Source: Sphaerisporangium rubeum
GTDB taxonomy: Bacteria; Actinomycetota; Actinomycetes; Streptosporangiales; Streptosporangiaceae
DNA: 64,000 nucleotides
Assembly: GCF_014207705.1 (NCBI RefSeq)
Contig: NZ_JACHIU010000001.1
Location: 1,612,001 to 1,676,000, forward strand
Direction: 5' to 3'
This document shows positions 39,091-46,369 of the stretch, in pieces; the stretch's first letter is position 1; each line of letters begins with the position of its first letter. Below the pieces are notes generated by a model, which worked only from the letters and a program-made list of their open reading frames with translations, did not search any database and was not told the origin of the DNA. The translations under genes and the position numbers were made by a program.

Positions 39091-39867
39091 ATGAATGTGA
39101 AGATCGAACATGCGGGCCGCGTCGTCATCGCGCGCCTGCACCGGCCCGAAGTGCTGAACGCGCTGAACACCGAGCTGATGACAGACCTGGTAGGCGCGCT
39201 GAAACCGCTGGACCGCGACCCGGGGGTCGGCTGCTTCGTGATCACCGGCTCCGATCGCGCGTTCGCCGCCGGCGCCGACATCAGGGAGATGGCGGCGAGA
39301 ACCGCGACCGACCTGGCCGAGGAGGACTTCTTCGCGGGCTGGGAGGAGTTCGCCGCGCTGCGCACCCCGAAGATCGCCGCGGTCGCCGGCCACGCGCTCG
39401 GCGGCGGCTGCGAGCTGGCGATGATGTGCGACCTCATCATCGCCGCCGACACCGCCACCTTCGGCCAGCCCGAGATCCGGCTCGGCGTGATCCCCGGCAT
39501 CGGCGGCACCCAGCGCCTCACCCGCCTGATCGGCCGCGCCAAGGCCATGGACCTCATCCTCACCGGCCGCACCCTCGGCTCCGACGAGGCCGAGCGCGCC
39601 GGCCTGGTCTCCCGGGTGGTCCCCGCCGGCCGCCTGATGGAGGAGGCGGTGGAGATCGCCGGCACGATCGCCTCGTTCAGCAAGCCGGCGATCGTGGCCG
39701 CCAGAGAGGCGGTGAACCGCGCCGACGAGACCTCTCTCCGCGAGGGTGTGCTCTTCGAACGACGCGTCTTCCACGCTCTGTTCGCCGGCCCGGACCAGTC
39801 GGAGGGCATGCGCGCCTTCCTCGACAAGCGCGCTCCGTCCTTCAACGACCTGTCTCTCGACGAGTGA
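39091..39867 (+). CDS. enoyl-CoA hydratase/isomerase
   Basis: Encodes 258 residues of the crotonase family. The oxyanion-hole segments [11 protein letters not shown] and [15 protein letters not shown] are present, and the two catalytic glutamates lie in GGGCELAMM and [13 protein letters not shown], so hydratase activity is likely. It lies ten bases after the membrane oxidoreductase gene with GAGAAGG before its ATG. Its presence links the operon to CoA-thioester chemistry, although the substrate is not known. A small hairpin follows at the stop codon. Confidence 0.93.
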   Translation: MNVKIEHAGRVVIARLHRPEVLNALNTELMTDLVGALKPLDRDPGVGCFVITGSDRAFAAGADIREMAARTATDLAEEDFFAGWEEFAALRTPKIAAVAGHALGGGCELAMMCDLIIAADTATFGQPEIRLGVIPGIGGTQRLTRLIGRAKAMDLILTGRTLGSDEAERAGLVSRVVPAGRLMEEAVEIAGTIASFSKPAIVAAREAVNRADETSLREGVLFERRVFHALFAGPDQSEGMRAFLDKRAPSFNDLSLDE

Positions 39868-39889
39868 GGCGACGGCACGCGGGTCGCCT
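39867..39889. terminator. short hairpin between convergent genes
   Basis: AGGCGAC (39867-39873) and GTCGCCT (39883-39889) are complementary around a nine-base loop, beginning on the last base of the enoyl-CoA hydratase stop. The convergent lectin gene ends at 39933. It is a weak but well-placed terminator candidate. Confidence 0.4.
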
Positions 39890-39932
39890 GTCCCTGCGGA
39901 GTCCGCCATGACGGAGCTTTGGCCGTGCGAAA

Positions 39933-40463
39933 TCAGGTGGGCCAGTACCACTGCGGCGACACCCATACCTGGTTGGCACCCTGGTAGCAGCTGTACTGGA
40001 CCGCCTCCCCGAAGTCGGCGGTGCTGTAGTCGAGGATCTCCAGGCACTTGTCGCTGTTCTGGTTGCGCAGCATCATTCTGTTGTTCGGCTGGCCCGGGCC
40101 GGCCGGGACCTGGTCGAGGCGCCATTTCTGGTTGGCTCCGCCGTGACAGGTGTACTGGGTGACGGTCGCGAATTCGGCGGTGCTCCAGCCGAGTACGTCC
40201 AGGCACTTTCCGCTGTTGACGTTGACGAGGGTCTGCCACCCTGCGCCGGCCGGCTGGATGTACCACTTCTGGTTGTTGCCGGTGTGGCAGGTGTACTGGT
40301 CGACGGCCGCGAGGTCGGCGGTGCTGGAGTAGGCGACCTCCAGGCACTTGCCGCTGTGCAGGTTGCTGAAGGTGAAGGTCGTGGCGGCGTCGGCGGGTGA
40401 GGTGGTGAGGGTTAACAGGGCTGCGGCGGAGAACACCGCCGCGGCACGTTTCGACGGACGCAT
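39933..40463 (-). CDS. secreted ricin-type lectin domain protein
   Basis: Encodes 176 residues. A signal peptide ending near SPADAA is followed by one ricin B beta-trefoil made of three clear repeats, each with the core (N)xxSGKCLEV...QYTCHxGxNQxW; the third is slightly divergent (SDKCLEIL, QVWVS). Each repeat has the two Cys and the Q-x-W core typical of carbohydrate binding. There is no catalytic domain. It probably binds plant or microbial glycans outside the cell. Confidence 0.92.
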   Translation of the reverse strand: MRPSKRAAAVFSAAALLTLTTSPADAATTFTFSNLHSGKCLEVAYSSTADLAAVDQYTCHTGNNQKWYIQPAGAGWQTLVNVNSGKCLDVLGWSTAEFATVTQYTCHGGANQKWRLDQVPAGPGQPNNRMMLRNQNSDKCLEILDYSTADFGEAVQYSCYQGANQVWVSPQWYWPT

Positions 40464-40592
40464 CTCCGGCCTTTCGATGGTGTCGGCATGACGTGTTCAG
40501 GTGCCTCGGAGGTGCGGTGAGACGGAGGGTTCTGCTTCACCGTACGCGTGGATTATCGGCCTGATCTCCGTCCCTTTCCATGGCTGTGTCTC

Positions 40593-41723
40593 CTACCGGA
40601 CAGTGCGGGGGAGACGGACGGTGACGAGGAGGCCGCCGGTGGGTCTTGGGGTCAACGTGAGGGTGCCGTTGTGGGTGTGGGTGATGGATTGGACTATGGC
40701 GAGGCCCAGGCCGACGCCGGCGTGTTCGTCGGTGCGGGTGCGTTGGGTTCCTCTTTGGAAGGGTTCGGTGAGGGTCGGGATCAGTTGTGGGGGGAGGGGG
40801 TGGCCGGTGTTCTCGACCATCAGGACGCTGGTGTCGGGTTGGGTTTCGGTGTGGACGGTCACGGTGCCGTTGGTGGGGAGGTTGTGGACTATGGCGTTTT
40901 GAATGAGGTTTGTTGCCATTCTTGCGAGGAGTTCGGGGGAGCCGGTGGTTTCGGCCGGGTCGCCGGTGACGGTGAGGGTTATGCGGCGGCGTTCGGCCAG
41001 GGGGAGGAGGGTTTCCGCGGCTTGTTCGGCTATCAGGGAGAGGTCGACGCGGTCGCGGGGGAGGTTCGCGCGGTCGCTTTTGCTGAGGAGGAGAAGAGCC
41101 TCGGTGAGGTCGATGGCGCGCTGGTTGACGGTGTGCAGGCGGTCGATGAGTTCGTCGCGGTCGCGGGTGGGGTCCTTACGTGCAACTTCCAGGAGGGCCT
41201 GAGAGATCGCCAGGGGGGTGCGCAGTTCGTGGGAGGCGTTGGCGGCGAATCTTCGCTGCTCGGCCACGTGGGACTCCAGGCGTTCGAGCATCGAGTCGAA
41301 CGTGTCGGAGAGTTCACGGAACTCGTCCTGGTGGCCTTTCATGCGGATGCGGTGGGACAGCGAGCCGTTGGCGGTCGTGCGGGCCGCGTTCGTGATCTGA
41401 GTCAGCGGCGCCAGCATGCGGCCGGCGAGGATCCAGCCGCCTAGCAGGCCGAACGCCAGCAGGAAGGTCAGTGCCTGGGCCGCGCGGGGGACGAAGGCAC
41501 GCTGGAGGTCGGTGCGGTTGGGGATGAACGGGGGGGCCGGGCCGCCGAAACGGTGGCTTCCCGGGCCGGGGGTGATCGTGCTGTCGGGTACGTAGCGCAG
41601 CAGGAAGACCCATACGACGGCCAGGAGGAGAGCGCCGGCGAGCAGGAGGAATCCGGCATAGCTGAGGGTGAGTTTCAGCCGGGTGCTGACTCCTGGTGGC
41701 CTGTTCACCGGCGGCCCGGTCAT
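40593..41723 (-). CDS. sensor histidine kinase without an adjacent response regulator
   Basis: Encodes 376 residues. Transmembrane helices are at about 19-43 and 84-101, then HAMP (AGRMLAPLTQITNAARTT), the H-box AANASHELRTPLAIS with His165, the N-box NLIQNAIVHNLP and GVGLGLAIVQS. All catalytic boxes look intact. The stretch immediately upstream (41724-41892), where a partner regulator would be expected, holds only a low-complexity Pro/Thr/Ala/Gln reading frame of about 55 codons that I do not call a gene. Confidence 0.9.
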   Translation of the reverse strand: MTGPPVNRPPGVSTRLKLTLSYAGFLLLAGALLLAVVWVFLLRYVPDSTITPGPGSHRFGGPAPPFIPNRTDLQRAFVPRAAQALTFLLAFGLLGGWILAGRMLAPLTQITNAARTTANGSLSHRIRMKGHQDEFRELSDTFDSMLERLESHVAEQRRFAANASHELRTPLAISQALLEVARKDPTRDRDELIDRLHTVNQRAIDLTEALLLLSKSDRANLPRDRVDLSLIAEQAAETLLPLAERRRITLTVTGDPAETTGSPELLARMATNLIQNAIVHNLPTNGTVTVHTETQPDTSVLMVENTGHPLPPQLIPTLTEPFQRGTQRTRTDEHAGVGLGLAIVQSITHTHNGTLTLTPRPTGGLLVTVRLPRTVR

Positions 41724-41892
41724 GCGTGCCGCCAGGGCCGGCCGGGGGACCGCGCCTGTGTCGGTGCCGGGTCTGGGGTCGATGCCGCCTGTGCCTGTGC
41801 CTGTGTCGATGCCGGTCCGGTGGCCGGTGTCGCGTCACGGAGGGTTTCGGCCGGACGGGGCTTGATCCCCGCTGTCGGTACGCGCATGTGTC

Positions 41893-42582
41893 TCAGTCTG
41901 CCGGTGCCGTCGCCAGGCGGGGCCGGGGTGGTGGCGCCTGTGCCGGGGTGTGCCACCAGCGGCGCGACGCCAGAGCGAACAGCGCGGCGCCGGTGGCGTT
42001 GAGCAGGACGTCGTCCACGGACGAGACGCGGTCCAGGCGCAGGACGTACTGCAGGGTTTCGATCACGGCCGAGAAGCCCGCGCCGAGGGCCAGCATCCGT
42101 GGTACGGACGCCAGTGCCGGGAAGCGCAGTGGAGCGAAGAATCCCAGCGCCGCGAAGACCAGCAGGTTGCCGCCGATGCCGATCGGCCCCATCGTGGCCA
42201 GGTCCCGCAGCGGGACCAGGCTCACCCGGCCGGTGACGACGCCGGCTCCGAGGCCCGGCATCAGGGTCATCCACACGAACGGCGCAGTGCCGTAGACCAT
42301 GCCGACCTCGGCCAGCGACCTCCGCAGCGGTGAGGTGACGCCGGCGGCGCGGCGCAGGAGCGTCAGGGCCCCTACCAGCAGAGCGGCCAGCGGGAGCGCG
42401 GCCGCCGTCATGAGCACCACACCGTTCTCGGTGTCCAGGCAGCCGTGCCACCGGCCGGACGCGCAGGCCGGAACGGACATCATGAGCGGCCGCCGTACGG
42501 CGTAGGCGGCGCTCGCCATACCGAGGACCGCCAGGCCGGCGAGCGCGATACGCGTGGCGCGGTGTGGTGCCGACAGGTTCAT
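41893..42582 (-). CDS. VanZ-like membrane protein
   Basis: Encodes 229 residues with about five transmembrane helices. The VanZ-like block is recognisable: NLLVFAALGFFAPL, then AGFSAVIETLQYVLRLDRVSSVDDVLLNATGA near the C-terminus. VanZ relatives affect cell-envelope properties such as teicoplanin sensitivity by an unclear mechanism. ATG 42582 is preceded by GGAGGG with almost no spacing, which is unusual, so the true start may differ by a few codons. A longer reading to 42837 lacks a membrane character and is rejected. Confidence 0.8.
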   Translation of the reverse strand: MNLSAPHRATRIALAGLAVLGMASAAYAVRRPLMMSVPACASGRWHGCLDTENGVVLMTAAALPLAALLVGALTLLRRAAGVTSPLRRSLAEVGMVYGTAPFVWMTLMPGLGAGVVTGRVSLVPLRDLATMGPIGIGGNLLVFAALGFFAPLRFPALASVPRMLALGAGFSAVIETLQYVLRLDRVSSVDDVLLNATGAALFALASRRWWHTPAQAPPPRPRLATAPAD

Positions 42583-42842
42583 CCCTCCATTGGAGAAGGT
42601 GAGCCGTTGCGGTGGCGTATGGGGTTTTCGATATGCCGGCGATATGTGGGGTGCGAGTCGCGCGGCGACGTCAGCGGCCTGTAGGTCATGCCGAAAGGAG
42701 GTGCAAGTTTCACGGATGTCCTCGTGGAACGCACTGTCTGAGCTGCGGAGCTGTGAGGGACGGTCGTGGAGGCCTTTCTGTGCGCCGTCGATCGCCGGAC
42801 GATGGACGGGCTCTGGGAGCCGAGATCGAAAGGCCATCGCCT

Positions 42843-44264
42843 GTGGGGACTTCAGAAGGCGGGCTTGCGCTCGTGGCGCGGCGTCGGCGGCGTGTGATCG
42901 GTGTGCGGCGGGTGATGGCGGGGGTGGCCGCGCTGGGGGTGGCGTCTCTGGCCGTCGCGAACGCTCCTTCGGCCTCGGCGGCCGGTGGGTGCCGGGTGGT
43001 GTACACCGTCACGTCGCAGTGGGGAGGCGGGTTCGGGGCGGATGTGGCGATCACCAACCTGGGGGACCCGATCTCCGGGTGGCGGTTGAGCTGGGTGTTC
43101 GGTGCGGGGCAGGCCGTCACGCAGGGGTGGAACGCCACGTTCGCGCAGAGCGGTGCGACGGTCACGGCGACCAATGTGTCGTACAACGGAGATCTCGGCA
43201 CGGGGGCGAGCACGGCCATCGGGTTCAACGGGAGCTGGAGCGGGTCCAACCCGGTGCCTTCGTCGTTCACCCTGAACGGGGTCACGTGCACGGGCTCGGT
43301 CACCACTCCGAGCGCGACGCCGACTCCGACTCCGACCCCCACTCCGACCCCCACTCCGACTCCGACCCCCACGCCGACTTCGGGGCAGCCGACCGTGGCC
43401 GCTGACGGCACCGGCAGGTACCGCACGGTGCAGGCGGCGATCGACGCGGTGCCGTCCACCAACACGAGTCGCGTGGTGATCACGATCAAGCCGGGGACCT
43501 ACCGTGAGGTCGTCGTGGTCAACAAGCCCTACGTCACCTTGCAGGGTCTTGGGACGTCGGCGGCGCAGACGGTCATCGTGAACAACCGGTCGGCGGGGAA
43601 CGGCGGCACGTTCGCCAGCTACAGCGTGCTCGTCTCGGCCCGCGACGTCACGGCGACGAACCTGACGATCTCCAACGACTTCGTGGAGAACTCCAGCGGC
43701 GTCGACCAGCAGGCCGTGGCGCTGCGCCTGGACGGCGACCGCACCACACTGAACGGCGTGCGTCTCCTCGGCGACCAGGACACGCTGCTGGTCAACGACT
43801 CCGGCCGCGCCTACGTGAAGAACTCCTACGTCGAAGGCACCGTCGACTTCATCTTCGGCGGCGGCATCGGGGTGTTCGACAACTGCGACATCTACGAGAA
43901 GCGCAGCACAGGCGCGCCGATCACCGCGGCCCGCACCCCCGCGAGCAGGACGTACGGCCTGCTGATCTACCGGTCGCGTATCACCGGTGCCACCGCGAAC
44001 ACCACCACACTCGGCCGGCCCTGGGGCCCGGCCGCTCAGGTGCTGTACCGCGAGTCCACCCTCAGCTCGACGATCAAGACATCGCAACCATGGACCGACA
44101 TGTCCGGCAACGCCTGGCAGAACGCGCGCTTCCTGGAGTACCGGAACACCGGCGCCGGCGCCGGCGTGAACGGCAACCGCCCCCAGTTGAGCGACTCCCA
44201 GGCCGCGAACTACACCCCGCAGAGGTACCTGGCCGGTTCCGACGGCTGGAACCCCGTCGGCTGA
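42843..44264 (+). CDS. secreted pectinesterase with CBM2 cellulose-binding domain
   Basis: Encodes about 473 residues. A long basic n-region and signal peptide (VMAGVAALGVASLAVANAPSASA) precede a CBM2 domain (about 50-155; GCRVVYTVTSQWGGGF, Trp residues of the binding face, closing Cys), a Thr-Pro repeat linker (about 160-180) and a CE8 pectin methylesterase (from about 185). Catalytic-region motifs are DQDTLL, GTVDFIFGGG with an active Asp, and LGRPWGP. It de-esterifies pectin in plant cell walls. GTG 42843 has GAAAGG nine bases upstream; GTG 42873 is an alternative. Confidence 0.92.
   Translation: MGTSEGGLALVARRRRRVIGVRRVMAGVAALGVASLAVANAPSASAAGGCRVVYTVTSQWGGGFGADVAITNLGDPISGWRLSWVFGAGQAVTQGWNATFAQSGATVTATNVSYNGDLGTGASTAIGFNGSWSGSNPVPSSFTLNGVTCTGSVTTPSATPTPTPTPTPTPTPTPTPTPTSGQPTVAADGTGRYRTVQAAIDAVPSTNTSRVVITIKPGTYREVVVVNKPYVTLQGLGTSAAQTVIVNNRSAGNGGTFASYSVLVSARDVTATNLTISNDFVENSSGVDQQAVALRLDGDRTTLNGVRLLGDQDTLLVNDSGRAYVKNSYVEGTVDFIFGGGIGVFDNCDIYEKRSTGAPITAARTPASRTYGLLIYRSRITGATANTTTLGRPWGPAAQVLYRESTLSSTIKTSQPWTDMSGNAWQNARFLEYRNTGAGAGVNGNRPQLSDSQAANYTPQRYLAGSDGWNPVG
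43318..43379 (+). repeat. tandem repeat coding the Thr-Pro linker
   Basis: Imperfect 6- and 12-base repeats of the type ACTCCGACCCCC encode the (Thr-Pro)n linker between the CBM2 and the esterase domain. Linkers of this kind are common in secreted actinobacterial glycanases, and the repeat can change length by slippage. Confidence 0.8.
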
Positions 44265-44315
44265 GCAGGACGCGGCGTCCCGTTCGCGACGCAGGCGCCG
44301 GGAGGCCGCGTCGTG

Positions 44316-44831
44316 TCAGTGCCTCCCCTCCTGCCGGGGACGTTTCTGCTGCTCCTTGCCGTGGTTGCCGGACACCTCGATCCGGCGCGTGCGGCCCTGC
44401 GCGGCCTTGGGGACGCGCACGGTGAGGACGCCGTCGTGCAGGGATGCCTCGACCTTGTCGTCGTCCACGTCGGAGGGGAGGGTGGTGTGGTAGTGGAGGC
44501 GGCCCATGCGCATACGGAGCGCGGTGGCGCCTTCCTCCTCCTCGCGGACCTCGCCGTTGATGCACAGGTCCCGGTCGGTGATGCCGATCTCGATGTCCTC
44601 CGCCGACACGCCTGGCAGCTCCAGCTTGATCGTGTACGCGTCCCCGGACTCGTCGGTCTCGGCGACCGGCATCCACGGCCGCTCCGCCTCGGCCTCGCCG
44701 GCCGGCGGGATCATCCACCCGATCCTGCGCAGAAGTTCCTGCACGTCGGCGAACGGGTCCCGGCGGAGCATCGCCGCCGGTTCGATCGTGTGCATCTGGT
44801 GAGCCCTACCACGTCTCATGGGCAATGACAT
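44316..44831 (-). CDS. Hsp20-family small heat-shock protein
   Basis: Encodes 171 residues. The alpha-crystallin domain spans about 55-150 (YTIKLELPGVSAEDIEIGITDRDLCI ... LPSDVDDDKVEASLHDGVLTVRVPK), with a flexible basic tail. It is an ATP-independent chaperone that holds unfolded proteins. ATG 44831 has AAGGGGA upstream. An inverted repeat at 44899-44918 overlaps its likely promoter, so it is probably under repressor control. Confidence 0.95.
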   Translation of the reverse strand: MSLPMRRGRAHQMHTIEPAAMLRRDPFADVQELLRRIGWMIPPAGEAEAERPWMPVAETDESGDAYTIKLELPGVSAEDIEIGITDRDLCINGEVREEEEGATALRMRMGRLHYHTTLPSDVDDDKVEASLHDGVLTVRVPKAAQGRTRRIEVSGNHGKEQQKRPRQEGRH

Positions 44832-44884
44832 GACATCCCCTTGTCGTCCCCGAACGACCGGATCAGGCGTCCCCCGCGCCTGCG

Positions 44885-44918
44885 ATGAGCAGATACCCGT
44901 GTGACGACTCGGTCACAC
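44885..44918 (-). promoter_or_regulatory. inverted-repeat operator overlapping the hsp20 promoter
   Basis: GTGTGAC-N6-GTCACAC (44899-44918) is a perfect seven-base inverted repeat. Read on the minus strand, TGTGAC can serve as the -35 element and TATCTG 16 bases downstream as the -10, so the repeat fills the promoter spacer. This is the layout of a repressor operator. It does not match the CIRCE or HAIR consensus. Confidence 0.55.
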
Positions 44919-45046
44919 AGCGACAGATATGGCGATACCGCTCCACTGGTCCCGGGTGCGCACGTCGAACGCGGCCAGACCGTCCCGCTGCCGACGAGAA
45001 CCGTACCCGCCGCTCGTGCGTCCGGTCGTGACGAAGGGAAGCCGGG

Positions 45047-46261
45047 TCAGCCGTTGAACGTCTCGATGTTGAAGTCCAGCCACGCGGTGCCGAAGTCCTG
45101 GAAGACGAGGGTGCGGCCGATCGTCGCCGTGATGGTTCCCTTGGCGATGACACCGTCGGAGCCCCAGAGGCCGAAGACCGGGCCACCGCTGTCGCCCGCG
45201 GTGCCGGCGGACGCCCACTGGTCGTGGTCGGCCGCGATGAGGTCGTAGTAGCACTCGCTGTTGCCGTACACGTCACGTGCGCACATCGCGTAGGTGTCGC
45301 CGTTGACCACGAAGCCGCATCGCGCTCCGGTCACCGAGCCGGACGCGCAGAGCCGTTCACCGGTCGAGACCCAGCCCCAGCCGAGGAGGCGCTTGGTGAA
45401 TTCGCCGACACCCACACCCCCGTCCCAGATGCGGCCGTGGACCGGAGCCGCGATCAGCAGGAGGTCGTGGGACACGTGCTCATAGGCCCCGGTGCCGACG
45501 AAGCGGCTGTCGTCGCCGTTGTTCCAGCTTCCGCCGGGCCGGCCGCAGTGTCCTGCGGTCAACATGAACGCCGAGTCCCACCTGATCACGGGGAAGCCCG
45601 CGGTGCATATGGAGTTGTTGTCGTTGTTGTTGATGCGGCCGCCACCCCAGAAGGGGGCGGTGTCGTTGAGCCGGCCGGCGAGCCGCGGACGTTCCTGCGG
45701 GACGACGGAGACCGAGATCTCCGCCGGCGGCCTGGCATCGGCGGGCAGGGGTGCCGGCGGGAGTCCCGCCTGCTCGGCCTTCACCACGAGCCCGCTGCCG
45801 TCGTGAGCGATGATCACGCTGTGGTACGGGGAACGGGGATGTGTGCGCACGTAGTCCGCCACGCGGCGGGCCGCTTTCTCCAGCTCGGCGCGGGAGTGGA
45901 CGGCGGGGGCCACACGAACCCGCGCGCCGCGGCGGGCCTCGGTGACGGCTTCCTGGACGGCCGCAGGGAGGGTGCCCTTCCACCAGACCACGACCTCGCC
46001 GTCGCCGAGCTCGATGCCGGCGTAGCCGCCGGCCTTGGTGCGCTCGACGCTCCACCGGATGAGATCAGCGGCTTCCGTGAGCGGCTGCTGCGCCTCCATC
46101 GCGGCGAGCGTGCCGTCGTCGACGGAGGTGGACGGGGCCGGGACGGGCTTGGGGCCGGCGGACGCGGTCCCCGAGGTCAGAGAGGCCGCCGTCACGGCGG
46201 CGAGCAGTACCAGGAGACTCCGGCGGGCACGGTCGGCGCGTCCGGCTGTGCGTTCTGTCAT
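45047..46261 (-). CDS. secreted trypsin/streptogrisin-like serine protease
   Basis: Encodes 404 residues. A signal peptide (SLLVLLAAVTAASLTSGTASA) is followed by a propeptide-like region to about residue 205 and an S1 protease domain: LTAGHCG (His about 238), SHDLLLI (Asp about 265) and GTAGDSGGPVFG (Ser about 357). Several Cys pairs are typical of secreted proteases. ATG 46261 has GGGAG upstream; the longer in-frame reading upstream lacks a signal peptide. The gene is divergent from a large AfsR-type regulator with 108 bases between starts. Confidence 0.93.
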   Translation of the reverse strand: MTERTAGRADRARRSLLVLLAAVTAASLTSGTASAGPKPVPAPSTSVDDGTLAAMEAQQPLTEAADLIRWSVERTKAGGYAGIELGDGEVVVWWKGTLPAAVQEAVTEARRGARVRVAPAVHSRAELEKAARRVADYVRTHPRSPYHSVIIAHDGSGLVVKAEQAGLPPAPLPADARPPAEISVSVVPQERPRLAGRLNDTAPFWGGGRINNNDNNSICTAGFPVIRWDSAFMLTAGHCGRPGGSWNNGDDSRFVGTGAYEHVSHDLLLIAAPVHGRIWDGGVGVGEFTKRLLGWGWVSTGERLCASGSVTGARCGFVVNGDTYAMCARDVYGNSECYYDLIAADHDQWASAGTAGDSGGPVFGLWGSDGVIAKGTITATIGRTLVFQDFGTAWLDFNIETFNG

Positions 46262-46369
46262 AGCTGCTCCCGTCGTCGGGCGATTGAGCCGGGCTCTCAT
46301 GCTGGATCCGCGCGGCAGGCAGAAAGTTGTCGGCATGTTGTCGCACCATGTAGTGACAGGTTCACAGTG

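Noticed and set aside
41724-41892. Frame of about 55 codons between the orphan kinase and the VanZ-like gene
   Set aside because: Low-complexity Pro/Thr/Ala/Gln translation produced by short DNA repeats; no domain and no good start.
43318-43379. Tandem repeat considered as a CRISPR-like array
   Set aside because: Units are 6-12 bases without spacers and lie in frame inside the pectinesterase gene, coding a Thr-Pro linker.
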